A program made the translations under genes and the position numbers. Below the pieces are notes generated by a model. That model made no database searches. It had not been told where the DNA came from and worked only from the letters and a program-made list of their open reading frames with translations. DNA of 21,024 nt, from positions 1 through 21,024 of the forward strand of contig CAMWIB010000006.1 in NCBI GenBank assembly GCA_947174215.1. The letters run 5' to 3'. Each line of letters opens with the position of its first letter. The stretch's first letter is position 1. Source of the DNA: an uncultured Clostridia bacterium. Lineage in GTDB: Bacteria; Bacillota; Clostridia; Christensenellales; CAG-917. This document shows positions 6,333 to 14,592 of the stretch, in pieces.

Positions 6333-7185
6333 ATTCCTCGTCGGGGAGAGAGTCGATTTCGGCGGTGGATTGGCGCTCACCGATGGACATATCGTCTATG
6401 CCGTAGGTGCGAACGTCAAAGCTTCCGTCTTTCAGCATTACCTTTACGCGGGCGGTTTGCTTGATGAGGTCGTTTGACTCAACCGTGCCTTCGCCGTCGG
6501 GAGTCTTGACCTTGCTTCCCACCTTGGGCATGAGCTTGTACACCTCGCTATAATAGGCGTTTTCGTATTTGAGGCAGCACATAAGTCTGCCGCATACGCC
6601 GCTTATCTTTTGCGGATTGAGGGAAAGCCCTTGTACCTTAGCCATTTTTATGGATACCTTTTCAAAGTCGGGAAGGTGAGTGGTGCAACAGCACGCTCTG
6701 CCGCAGGGAGCGAGTGCGCCGCGCATTTTTGTGTCGTCGCGCTCGTAAATCTGGCGAAGCTCGATGCGTATCTTGAATATGGAAGCGAGTACGCGCACAA
6801 GCTCGCGGAAGTCAACTCTGCCTTCTGCGGTGAAGTAGAAGATGAGCTTGGAGCGGTCGAAGGTGTATTCCGCATCGACGAGCTTCATTGAAAGCTTCAT
6901 CTCGGCAACCTTTTCGCGTATTATTTTGAGCGCTTCTAATTTGTCCTCGGCGTTCTTTGCAAGCTGGGCTTTGTCCGCGTCCGTAGCCTTGCGAAGTACG
7001 GGCTTCAACGGCTGTACTATCTCGCTTTCGGGTACGTCCTTGTTGGGAATCGTTACGGTTGAAAATTCAGGTCCGCGAGAGGACTCGACGATAACCTCGT
7101 CGCCCTCTGCAAGCGTAAGTCCGTTGGGAGCAAAGTAGTATATCTTGTTGCTGTTCTTAAATTTTATACCTATGATTTCGGGCAT
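6331..7185 (-). CDS. ricT: PSP1-domain protein RicT (YaaT)
   Basis: A 284-residue PSP1-family protein. The cysteine-rich core APCGRACCCTTHLPDFEKVS (159-178) and the NPQKISGVCGRLMCCLKYEN block (190-209) match the RicT signature. In Bacillus, RicT with RicA and RicF forms an Fe-S complex that promotes RNase Y activity and affects sporulation, competence and biofilm; whether the partners exist here is not visible. C161, C165-C167, C198, C203 and C204 are potential cluster ligands. It is the last gene of the tmk-holB-ricT operon. The ATG lies inside the end of holB (16-base overlap), with GGAGG about 10 bases upstream. The C-terminal tail is acidic. The family is secure; the Ric-complex role is by homology. 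Confidence 0.93.
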   Translation of the reverse strand: MPEIIGIKFKNSNKIYYFAPNGLTLAEGDEVIVESSRGPEFSTVTIPNKDVPESEIVQPLKPVLRKATDADKAQLAKNAEDKLEALKIIREKVAEMKLSMKLVDAEYTFDRSKLIFYFTAEGRVDFRELVRVLASIFKIRIELRQIYERDDTKMRGALAPCGRACCCTTHLPDFEKVSIKMAKVQGLSLNPQKISGVCGRLMCCLKYENAYYSEVYKLMPKVGSKVKTPDGEGTVESNDLIKQTARVKVMLKDGSFDVRTYGIDDMSIGERQSTAEIDSLPDEE

Positions 7186-8153
7186 TTGTGTCTGACCTCC
7201 AATATAGAAAATAGCAGATTGTCTACGGCGGACAGCGCGTTTACGTTGAGGGATAGCTGTCTGCGCGTATCGTTGATTATTCCAAGTATCTTGGCAAGCG
7301 CGAGGGGGGAGTAGCTCTCGGCGAGCGAAGCGATTTTGCCGTACGCGTGCTTTGAGAGTATCATACCCCCGTCCTTCTGCACGACGAGGATATCACGTAT
7401 GATTATTGACAGAGCGTCAAGAAATTCACCAATATTTTTCTGATTTGCAATCATACCGTCAAGGCGTACGATATCAGAACTGCGCCCAAGACTTACGAGA
7501 GTTTCAAGCGCGGAGTTGAACGTCGCGGCGTATTCCGGCGAAGCGGCAATCTTGCGCGCCTTGCCGAGCATACCCTCACAGCACGCGGCGGCAACCGTAC
7601 TCATATTTTCGTCGTAGCCGAGGGAGAGCATAGTTTTATATATGGTTTCCTCGTCGAACAAATCGAGGTGAATACTGCGTGAGCGCGATTTTATAGTGTC
7701 GAGCATAGCCGATTCGTTTGCAACGCCAAGGAATATGGTTACGCCTTCGGGCGGTTCTTCGAGAGTTTTGAGAAGCTTGTTTTGAGCCTGTACGTTCATA
7801 AGGTCGGCGCGGTGGATAAAATACAGCTTGCGCCCCGACAGCGATTTGATGTACACCGACGACAGCATTTTGCTTACGTCGTCAACCTTTATCTTGTCGC
7901 GGTTCTCGTTTATATGGAATACGTCGGCGTTGTTTCCGTGCAGTATCTTCCTGCACTCGGCGCACGTAAAGCAAGCGGAATTGTCGTTTTCGCAGTACAC
8001 CGACGCGGCTATCAGCGTAAAAAACTCGTCAACGATATCGTCGTCGCTCGATATAACCGCATAGGCATGACCAAGCCCCATTTTGAGGTCGCTCAAAATG
8101 AATTTGTAGGCTTGTGTGCCTTTCAGTGCTGTTTCGAATGCGAGTGCGCTCAC
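7170..8153 (-). CDS. holB: DNA polymerase III delta' subunit
   Basis: A 327-residue clamp-loader AAA+ protein. The zinc module has four cysteines (C54, C61, C64, C67). The sensor and hydrolysis-related region includes KLYFIHRADLMNVQAQNKLL (109-128) followed by KTLEEPP (129-135), the strongest delta'/gamma signature, and SRSRSIHLDLF (156-166). The nucleotide loop is degenerate, as expected for delta', which does not hydrolyse ATP. It helps load the sliding clamp at the replication fork. The start is GTG at 8153, overlapping the tmk stop as GTGA, with GAGG upstream. The C-terminal third is a helical collar domain with low conservation. The order tmk-holB-ricT matches Bacillota, but the usual yaaQ/yaaR genes are absent between tmk and holB. 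Confidence 0.93.
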   Translation of the reverse strand: MSALAFETALKGTQAYKFILSDLKMGLGHAYAVISSDDDIVDEFFTLIAASVYCENDNSACFTCAECRKILHGNNADVFHINENRDKIKVDDVSKMLSSVYIKSLSGRKLYFIHRADLMNVQAQNKLLKTLEEPPEGVTIFLGVANESAMLDTIKSRSRSIHLDLFDEETIYKTMLSLGYDENMSTVAAACCEGMLGKARKIAASPEYAATFNSALETLVSLGRSSDIVRLDGMIANQKNIGEFLDALSIIIRDILVVQKDGGMILSKHAYGKIASLAESYSPLALAKILGIINDTRRQLSLNVNALSAVDNLLFSILEVRHKCPKS

Positions 8154-8758
8154 TTTATCATACCTCTTTCACGCATAAGCGATATAATCTTCTCGGAAGT
8201 CACGTTTTTGTCAATATCTGGCTTTATCGGCACGATTCTGCCGTTTGAAGTGGCGATTTCGTTCAAAAAGCCTTGATATACCTTATTGAAAAAGTCGTTT
8301 GATTCCTGCTCCAAACGGTCGTCGTTGCGCTTCGTGCGCCACGAGTGTTCGGGGCTTAAATCTATAAACACGGTGAGGTCGGGCATACAGCCTTCAATCG
8401 CGGGTGCGTTTATTCTCTTTATAAGCTCCGCACCCATATCGCGTCCGTAGCCCTGATACGCAACCGAGCTATCAACGTATCTGTCGCATATGACGAGCTT
8501 GCCCTCCGCGAGCGCGGGCTTTATCACCTCACGCACCAACTGCGCGCGACTCGCGGCGTACAGCATAGCCTCTGTCATATACGTCATTTGCGTGTTGGCA
8601 GGGTCGAGTATGACGTTACGAATCTGCTCGGATATATCCGTGCTGCCGGGTTCGCGCACGTATATAGCATCTTGTCCAGTTCTGTCAAGATATTCCCTAA
8701 GTAGCCTAAGCTGTGTTGATTTGCCTACGCCTTCACAGCCCTCGAATGATACAAACAT
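8150..8758 (-). CDS. tmk: thymidylate kinase
   Basis: A 202-residue dTMP kinase, normal length. The P-loop is GCEGVGKST (7-15). The substrate region is REPGSTDISEQIR (35-47), where most homologues have EPGGT. The DRYVDSSVAYQG motif (92-103) and the LID region around KRNDDRLEQES (143-153) complete the fold. It phosphorylates dTMP to dTDP for DNA synthesis. It heads the tmk-holB-ricT operon, with a GGGGAAGG site before the ATG and a good promoter at 8817-8845. The LID arginines follow the Bacillota-like arrangement. Confidence 0.96.
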   Translation of the reverse strand: MFVSFEGCEGVGKSTQLRLLREYLDRTGQDAIYVREPGSTDISEQIRNVILDPANTQMTYMTEAMLYAASRAQLVREVIKPALAEGKLVICDRYVDSSVAYQGYGRDMGAELIKRINAPAIEGCMPDLTVFIDLSPEHSWRTKRNDDRLEQESNDFFNKVYQGFLNEIATSNGRIVPIKPDIDKNVTSEKIISLMRERGMIK

Positions 8759-8816
8759 ATCCTTCCCCGCATTCTCTAATTGTACAAGTGATTGTTCAAT
8801 TTCGTGTGATTTATAT

Positions 8817-8845
8817 ATTATAACACGCTTTGAGTATTTTCACAA
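8817..8845 (-). promoter_or_regulatory. promoter of tmk-holB-ricT
   Basis: On the minus strand TTGTGA (8845-8840), a 17-base spacer and a perfect TATAAT (8822-8817), giving a leader of about 50 bases before tmk. Confidence 0.75.
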
Positions 8846-8950
8846 GGGCGGAAGCGCACTTCGTGCGGGAGTATTTCAATTATCCAATGATGAACCCGAT
8901 TTTTCTTTTTAGGTATTATCGACAAAATTCGACAAAAACGTGTAAAATGG

Positions 8951-8979
8951 TTTACAAAATTTCAAACAAGTAGTATAAG
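8951..8979 (+). promoter_or_regulatory. promoter of the LRR lipoprotein gene
   Basis: TTTACA (8951-8956), a 17-base spacer and TATAAG (8974-8979), about 55 bases before the ATG at 9035. Confidence 0.65.
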
Positions 8980-9034
8980 AAAATTGTTTCGTTGTAAACG
9001 AAATTGGAATCAGTGCAAAAGAGGAGAAAGGGAA

Positions 9035-11173
9035 ATGAAAGGCAAACAGAGTTGCAGAGGTGTCGCGGGTAGACGCTTATTTTTTTATGCGGTGATAATT
9101 GTAATTTTGATTGCAAGTATTGTTTTACTCGCCGCGTGTGACGATACGGATACTTTGGGCGCGGGAGATGATAATGCAAGCAGTATCACGAACAGTAGCG
9201 TATCCGGCGGCAATAGCGATAATAGCGACGACAATAGGGCGGACGTAGGTACGCCTAATAACGGCGACGATGAAAACGGCGATAAGCATAATAACGGTTC
9301 GGATAATAATAACCCTAACAGCAATCCCGACGATAACGTGACGGGTGACGAAAATAATAACGAATTAAAGGAGATGTCTATTAGTATAACGGACGCCTTT
9401 TTTATATATGACGGGCTTTATCATACAATTTCAATAGACGGTATACCCGAGGGCGCAAGTATTGAGTACGACGGCGAGCGCGAATATAAGAACGCGGGCA
9501 AGTACGAGATAAAGGCAAAGATAACAGCCGATGGCTATAAGGATAAGGAGATAACGGGGAAGCTCGAAATAGCAAAGAGGAAGCTTGACGAGGATATGAT
9601 ATCCTTTGAGGACGTAACCTGCGTTTGGGACGGCAAAGAACATAGTATAGTGATTGCGGGAGAACTACCCGAGGATATAACCGTAACGTATACGAACAAC
9701 GGACAGACGGAGGTCGGAGAATACGAGATTGTCGCCACCTTCGATACCCACGGCAATTACGAGGATATAGCGGAGATGACGGCGATGCTACGGATAAACG
9801 AAAAGTTCTATGACGTCAGATTCGTGGACGACGGAGAGGATAGACTCGTAAAGGTCGGACACGGGAAAGGAATAACGGATATGCCAATTCCTACGCCAAG
9901 GCGCGGATATACCGTGAGCTGGGAAGAGAAAGATTTGAGGGTGATAACTGAAAATAAAACGGTATACGCGGTGTATGTGCCGATTGCGTTCAGCATTTCG
10001 TATTCGCTTAACGGCGGAATAAATCACGCCGCCAATTTAGAGGAGTATACGATTGAGAATGGAATTATCGTACTACACGCACCGTATAGAGAAAGCTACA
10101 CGTTCGTGTGTTGGAGAGATGTGAACGGCAACGCGGTGAGTGAAATAGACGCGGAACTGTTGCAGGACGTGGAATTAGATGCCGAATGGGAAGCGATTAA
10201 GTATGCGATACGCTATGAGCTGAACGGCGGCGATAACGACGAGCGCAACGTTACGAGCTATACCGTAGAGGATGAAGAGATAATTTTTTACGACGCGCAC
10301 AAGGAATGGTTCGGCTTTGGAGGTTGGTATGAGGACGATGATTTCAGCGGCGAGAGAATTACCGCGATAAACGGCGCGCTGAAAAGGAAGGTTACGCTTT
10401 TCGCTAAGTGGGTAAGCATATACGATGTGATAGACGGAGTGATTGTTGATTACGACTATTCGTTTGGTAAGGACGTCGTTATACCGTACGAGATAGATGG
10501 CGAGAAGATTGTTGGAATTGCGGACGGCGTACTGCAAGAAGCAAGGAGAGTTGAGATAAAAGCAGAGCTTAACGAGATAGGCGATGATACGTTTGCTGGG
10601 TGCGTATCGCTTGAAGAGTTGGATATGGGTAGCGAGATAGGAAGCATCGCGGACGGTGCGCTTAGAGATTGCGTTTCGCTTGTCGCGCTGACCGTGCCAT
10701 ACATTGGCTTGGGCGCGAACGAGATAAACGACGGGAAGAGTTATCCTATTGCGGCGTTGTTCGGCGAGCAGGAGAGGGAAGGATTTTACGAAGTGCTTGT
10801 GACTCCTACGTTGATAGGCGACGGCGGTGAGGAGTATGATTCGAGTGTTGAGCGAAAGAGATACGTCCCAAATACGTTGAAAGAGTTGACCGTACTTGGA
10901 GGCGTGATGCTTGGCTATGGTATGGAAGGGCTTACGAGTTTAGAAAAGGTTTGCGTACACTGTGATGTGATACGCAGATTTGCGTTCAGATACTGTTCGG
11001 GCTTGCAGGAGATTAGAATAGTGGGCGAAGTCGAAAATATAAACAACACCGCGCTGATGGGGTGCGAAGCTTTGAAGGTCGTATACGTGGAGAGCGATAG
11101 CGCGCGTGAATTAGTACAGTCAGCGATACAGAGAGCAAAACTTACGGACGTTGAAGTTGTAGTGGAGAATTGA
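9035..11173 (+). CDS. surface lipoprotein with MBG-like, Flg_new and LRR_5 repeats
   Basis: A 712-residue predicted lipoprotein. The hydrophobic signal (15-34) ends in the lipobox LLAAC with C35 as the lipid site. An Asn/Asp/Ser-rich linker follows (36-112). Then come two MBG-like beta domains (about 113-180 and 181-256), Flg_new/InlB B-repeat-like units (about 258-315, 318-386, 388-461; YELNGG and FGGWYEDDDF are typical), and LRR_5 repeats (about 463-700; IGDDTFAGCVSLEELDMG). This architecture is typical of gut Clostridia surface adhesins; the ligand is unknown. ATG 9035 was chosen over an upstream TTG in frame (8984) because GAGGAG lies 8 bases before it and the signal peptide starts there. 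It is a single-gene unit with its own promoter and terminator. Confidence 0.88.
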   Translation: MKGKQSCRGVAGRRLFFYAVIIVILIASIVLLAACDDTDTLGAGDDNASSITNSSVSGGNSDNSDDNRADVGTPNNGDDENGDKHNNGSDNNNPNSNPDDNVTGDENNNELKEMSISITDAFFIYDGLYHTISIDGIPEGASIEYDGEREYKNAGKYEIKAKITADGYKDKEITGKLEIAKRKLDEDMISFEDVTCVWDGKEHSIVIAGELPEDITVTYTNNGQTEVGEYEIVATFDTHGNYEDIAEMTAMLRINEKFYDVRFVDDGEDRLVKVGHGKGITDMPIPTPRRGYTVSWEEKDLRVITENKTVYAVYVPIAFSISYSLNGGINHAANLEEYTIENGIIVLHAPYRESYTFVCWRDVNGNAVSEIDAELLQDVELDAEWEAIKYAIRYELNGGDNDERNVTSYTVEDEEIIFYDAHKEWFGFGGWYEDDDFSGERITAINGALKRKVTLFAKWVSIYDVIDGVIVDYDYSFGKDVVIPYEIDGEKIVGIADGVLQEARRVEIKAELNEIGDDTFAGCVSLEELDMGSEIGSIADGALRDCVSLVALTVPYIGLGANEINDGKSYPIAALFGEQEREGFYEVLVTPTLIGDGGEEYDSSVERKRYVPNTLKELTVLGGVMLGYGMEGLTSLEKVCVHCDVIRRFAFRYCSGLQEIRIVGEVENINNTALMGCEALKVVYVESDSARELVQSAIQRAKLTDVEVVVEN

Positions 11174-11254
11174 CCTATCGTTGATTGGTTGTGATATTGC
11201 GAATTGAACGTGTTACTATTTGAACGTACAATGTAATTATGCAAAGATAAAAGT

Positions 11255-11279
11255 AAAACCGCAGTTGGACTGCGGTTTT
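11255..11279 (+). terminator. terminator between convergent genes
   Basis: A perfect 10-bp stem (AAAACCGCAG / CTGCGGTTTT) with a 5-base loop, A-rich on one side and T-rich on the other. It can end both the lipoprotein gene (+) and the zinc-finger gene (-). Confidence 0.85.
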
Positions 11280-11337
11280 ATAATTATTGGAATATTTGCA
11301 ATATAGGACGTTTTCAATAATGCAATTTTAATTGTAA

Positions 11338-12048
11338 TTACTTTATCAGTTCGATGAGTGCGAGCGCACGCTTCAAACCGAGCTTGCTGTTCACCTTGAA
11401 CTGGAAGGGAACTTCCTCGTAAACCTTCTTATGTCCCATATCAATGTGCGGAGTCTTGCCGTCGTTGAACTCTTCCGCATTCGGGTCAAGTGGCAGATTT
11501 ATGCGCAACGAAGTGCCGATAATCGTAATCTTTGCAACGGTTTCGCCGTTTCTGCGATACGTATCGCATTGCTTGCTTATGCGGCTTTTAATCTTCGCTT
11601 CGCCCTTTGCGGTGTCGGTGAGAGCGGCTTGGAGTTTAGCGTATCTATCTTTGAGAGTATCGCTTGAAAGTGCGTATTTCTCCGCGAAGGTAAGGCTCTT
11701 ACGTGCCGCCTTTTTTGCCATAACCTTATCGTAATTGAACTTCTTACCGAGTGACGAGTCTTGCTCGACCGCAGGCTTCTTAGCCGCCGCTCTCTTCTTG
11801 GGTGTGGGCATATTGGGTGTAGATACGGTTGCGGGGGCTGAAACAAATTCGGGTAACGGGGCGGCCTGCACGGGTTGAGCCTCCGTCATAGCTTCATTTG
11901 CCTTTTCATATGCGGTAGCGCAGGGAAGGGATACGGACTTGTCGCAGAAGGCGCAAAACGCGTAAGTGCCGCACATATCGCGGTGGTTCACTTCGCTGTC
12001 GTACCATTTTTTCAAGTCGAGCATTCCTTGGAGCTGGGCTTTATTCAT
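11338..12048 (-). CDS. zinc-finger protein with uncharacterised C-terminal domain
   Basis: A 236-residue protein with no signal peptide. Near the N terminus C26, C32, C35 and C43 form a likely zinc knuckle (CGTYAFCAFC...PC). A low-complexity linker rich in Ala, Pro and Lys (about 55-118) contains a basic patch (KKRAAAKK). The C-terminal part (about 120-236) is a compact alpha/beta region with KIKSRISKQCDTYRRNGETV, AKITIIGTSLRINLPLDP and a closing SKLGLKRALALIELI. I recall similar uncharacterised domains in Clostridia but cannot name a family. A nucleic-acid role is possible from the zinc and basic features, but is only inference. The start is ATG 12048, with CGGAGGAAG directly upstream; a longer frame to 12129 exists but would begin within the promoter. 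Confidence 0.75.
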   Translation of the reverse strand: MNKAQLQGMLDLKKWYDSEVNHRDMCGTYAFCAFCDKSVSLPCATAYEKANEAMTEAQPVQAAPLPEFVSAPATVSTPNMPTPKKRAAAKKPAVEQDSSLGKKFNYDKVMAKKAARKSLTFAEKYALSSDTLKDRYAKLQAALTDTAKGEAKIKSRISKQCDTYRRNGETVAKITIIGTSLRINLPLDPNAEEFNDGKTPHIDMGHKKVYEEVPFQFKVNSKLGLKRALALIELIK

Positions 12049-12114
12049 ATCTTCCTCCGATTGACAGACGCAAAAACCGCAATCTATCAAAGTCTTTTTG
12101 TAAATGCGAATACT

Positions 12115-12143
12115 ATTATACGCAAACAAAACGTATTTGTCTA
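12115..12143 (-). promoter_or_regulatory. promoter of the zinc-finger gene
   Basis: On the minus strand TAGACA (12143-12138), a 17-base spacer and TATAAT (12120-12115). The start near 12108 gives a leader of about 60 bases and supports translation from 12048 rather than 12129. Confidence 0.7.
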
Positions 12144-12405
12144 ATGTTTATAGCCGTATTTTTAATATTATTTTAAGCTTTTGACAGAAGAAATTCGCGC
12201 ACTTACGCCAAATTCAGCGGAATAGATGTGCGTTTTAGCATAAGAGAGCTTTCAATTTTCTAAACAGCCTAAATATATTGTTGAATTTCAAAAGCCGCGA
12301 GGTTTGCGCGAAAACTGTATATCTATCTAAGTGAAAAGTGATTTTTTATACTCTAATGCGCTTAATATGCAAAGATAATATCTTTTCTCAAAATGTGCAA
12401 CTTGC
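12144..12405. other. intergenic, nothing recognised
   Basis: AT-rich sequence between the divergent promoters of the zinc-finger gene and tRNA-Arg. No gene, repeat or strong hairpin was seen. Confidence 0.5.
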
Positions 12406-12434
12406 TTGTCAAAGTCGGTGGGATAGGCTATAAT
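12406..12434 (+). promoter_or_regulatory. promoter of tRNA-Arg
   Basis: TTGTCA (12406-12411), a 17-base spacer and a perfect TATAAT (12429-12434), about 40 bases before the mature tRNA. Confidence 0.8.
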
Positions 12435-12478
12435 AGTCACACAAAACTCGATACATATTTGAGAGTTTAATATTGAAT

Positions 12479-12555
12479 GTTTCCGTAGCTCAGTAGGATA
12501 GAGCGTCCGCCTCCTAAGCGGAAGGCCGTGGGTTCGATTCCCGCCGGGAACGCCA
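12479..12555 (+). tRNA. tRNA-Arg (anticodon CCT)
   Basis: A full cloverleaf can be drawn. The acceptor stem pairs GTTTCCG with CGGGAAC (one U-G). The D arm is GCTC...GAGC, the anticodon stem TCCGC/GCGGA around loop CTCCTAA (anticodon CCT, reading AGG), and the T arm GTGGG-TTCGATT-CCCGC. Discriminator G and CCA are encoded. It stands alone with its own promoter and terminator. No integrase or attachment-like duplication is visible at its 3' end. Confidence 0.95.
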
Positions 12556-12589
12556 AAATCGGCAAGGCTTACAAAAGACTTGCCGATTT
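12556..12589 (+). terminator. terminator of tRNA-Arg
   Basis: An 11-bp stem AAATCGGCAAG / CTTGCCGATTT right after the CCA end, followed by T-rich sequence (TACTTATTACTTTT). TTGCCGATTTT recurs at 12632-12642 without a partner arm. Confidence 0.8.
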
Positions 12590-12813
12590 TACTTATTACT
12601 TTTCACTCTTAGCTCTTCACTAAATATAGTTGCCGATTTTGAGATAATAGATAATAGGGAACAGCGAGGAAGTGTGGATATTTTTATTTTGTATTGTCTC
12701 TATTTCGCGCCGATTGCGAGGAAAAATTTTAGTTTAGAGATATTTAATATGAATACGTGCGAAGTTTTAGAAGAAAAAGCTTTATACGGTTTCGCTTATC
12801 TACTCTTGCTTTT

Positions 12814-14466
12814 TTACTTTGCGTATTCGCTGTCGTCGGTGGCGAGAAGCTTGCCGTGACGGCGGAATGCGGTTGTTCCGCGGGTGTTGGATACAACTGT
12901 GCGGACAAGGGAGAAGTCGTCTTTGCGGAATTTATTCTTTATTAAAGCGTACAGTAGAATTATCAGCGACGTTATCGCAATGCCGCAGAATGCGCCCGAC
13001 GTGTCTATCAGAACGTCCGTCCAACTTGCGTATCTGCCGTCTGTTACGGACGGGAGTTGGAGAAGCTCGGAAAGAATGGCGATGATGAAGCTACACCCGA
13101 GGGTTATAACCGGATAGAGTCCGCGGGGCTTGACGGTCAGGAACAGGAACAGTGAAAGGCAAAGACCGAACAGGGTAAACAGCCCGAAATGTCCTACCAT
13201 CGTGCGAACCATTGACTTGAAGTTTTGGAATAGCGCAAATTCAAGTTCGATATCGGCGTATACGGTTGAGTCGAGCGTAGAAGTTGCGCGTACCGTCACT
13301 TTTCCAGCCAAGTTGGAGGATATTACGCCGCGGTCGTTTATCTTTGCTTTGCCGCGTATAACCTTCCACGTGACGGACTTCACGAAGTCGCTGTCGCCGT
13401 ACGCTTTAAGCGTATAGTTTTTGCCAATCAAAAGCTTTGGGTTGCCCGATACTATGCTAAGACTTGACGGTACAGCTTCGACCGCATTTATGGTAAACGA
13501 AGCGGTACATTCGGGATTAAAGCACGACGTTACGGTGACAACCGCCTTCCCTGCTTTTTGCACCTCGTAGCGATTTGCGCTTTGCCATTCTATGGTTTCT
13601 ACATCGTCAACGAAGTCTACGGACGTGGTGTAGAGCGTGCTTGCGCCTGATGGAGTGACCGCTGTAAGCAACTCGTCAAGGTCTACCGTTTCCCCAACCG
13701 CTACGGTCAACGTTTCATTTTGGAACGCAAACGATTCGGGTTTGGCGAAGTTTGGATTCTCATTTACGGTGAATTTTATAGTGTATGAAAACTTGCTCTT
13801 GGAGTGCGAAAAGGTTACGTTTGCAGTACCATTAGAAAGTGCAAGCGTGCGCGAGCCGTCAATTTTGAGAACGCTTTCGTCGTCGGATGTTATTTTGAAA
13901 ATAGAGGTTTTGACTCGCTCTCCGTTCTGGTCGTATAACGTGAGCGTTGTGCGCGCTCCCTGCGTCAAAACGGATTTTTTCACGCTCAAATCGGTGATAT
14001 GCTTCGGATTCGTGCCGTAGCACTCGACTACCGTACTTGTGTTAAGTCTGCCGTCCAACGATGTTGCGGTGATGGTCGTCTTGCCGTAACCGACGTATGT
14101 GATGACGCCGTCCTCGCTTACTGTTGCGGCTTTTTGATTGCTACTTGTATAAGTCAATGCGCACGGAGTGGCCCCGCTTGGAAGATAGGTCACTTCAATT
14201 TGCTTACTATCGCCCGTATATCCCGATTTTGCAGAAATGCTTATTCCCGCTACCGAAACGACATCGGGTTTGTCGTCACGCTTTAATACCTTTTGAATTA
14301 TATCGCTTACAAAGTTTGACTGTTTTGCGCTTAGGCTTGCGGGAGTCGCACCCTCTATGAGTATCAACGTGCAAAGCAGAATTGCAAGCACAAGCGACGC
14401 AATCGTAAGTGCGCGAATAACGTTGAAATATCTGTGCTTTTTTTGAACGCTTGTAAGATTTCTCAT
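12814..14466 (-). CDS. VanZ-like membrane protein with inserted Ig-like (Big_2) domains
   Basis: A 550-residue protein. TM1 lies at about 18-38, followed by SAKQSNFVSDIIQKVLK (46-62), resembling the start of the VanZ outer loop. About 66-411 is a long extracytoplasmic stretch of bacterial Ig-like domains (LTYTSSNQKAATVSEDGVIT, then GYGKTTITATS; a last copy at about 335-405). The rest of VanZ follows: VRTMVGHFGLFTLFG (420-434), TM segments to about 508, and SELLQLPSVTDGRYASWTDV (466-485), the conserved E-Q-x-R-x-D signature. VanZ proteins affect teicoplanin resistance in enterococci; the general role is unclear. ATG 14466 is used although no good ribosome binding site is visible, and a TTG three codons upstream is possible. 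It is transcribed alone, divergently from dapB. Confidence 0.82.
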   Translation of the reverse strand: MRNLTSVQKKHRYFNVIRALTIASLVLAILLCTLILIEGATPASLSAKQSNFVSDIIQKVLKRDDKPDVVSVAGISISAKSGYTGDSKQIEVTYLPSGATPCALTYTSSNQKAATVSEDGVITYVGYGKTTITATSLDGRLNTSTVVECYGTNPKHITDLSVKKSVLTQGARTTLTLYDQNGERVKTSIFKITSDDESVLKIDGSRTLALSNGTANVTFSHSKSKFSYTIKFTVNENPNFAKPESFAFQNETLTVAVGETVDLDELLTAVTPSGASTLYTTSVDFVDDVETIEWQSANRYEVQKAGKAVVTVTSCFNPECTASFTINAVEAVPSSLSIVSGNPKLLIGKNYTLKAYGDSDFVKSVTWKVIRGKAKINDRGVISSNLAGKVTVRATSTLDSTVYADIELEFALFQNFKSMVRTMVGHFGLFTLFGLCLSLFLFLTVKPRGLYPVITLGCSFIIAILSELLQLPSVTDGRYASWTDVLIDTSGAFCGIAITSLIILLYALIKNKFRKDDFSLVRTVVSNTRGTTAFRRHGKLLATDDSEYAK

Positions 14467-14484
14467 ATAATACAAAGATATTAC

Positions 14485-14514
14485 TTGACTTTGATTATTG
14501 CAAGTATTTTATAA
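14485..14514 (+). promoter_or_regulatory. possible dapB promoter
   Basis: TTGACT (14485-14490) and TTATAA (14509-14514) with an 18-base spacer; adjacent TTTATA or TATAAA could serve instead. The leader of about 70 bases is too short for a lysine riboswitch. Confidence 0.4.
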
Positions 14515-14592
14515 AAAATTCAAAAATTAGCACATTTTATGACACTGATACGCCATACGATTTAATGGCGCAATCGCGCCGCGAGGTGGAGT

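Noticed and set aside
12479..12600. tRNA-Arg as an integration site
   Set aside because: No integrase gene and no repeated tRNA 3' end within the window.
12674..12859. 61-codon frame with a hydrophobic stretch, possible small membrane protein
   Set aside because: GTG start without a ribosome site, and its end overlaps the VanZ-like gene antisense.
14515..14592. Lysine riboswitch before dapB
   Set aside because: The leader is about 70 bases, too short for the L-box.
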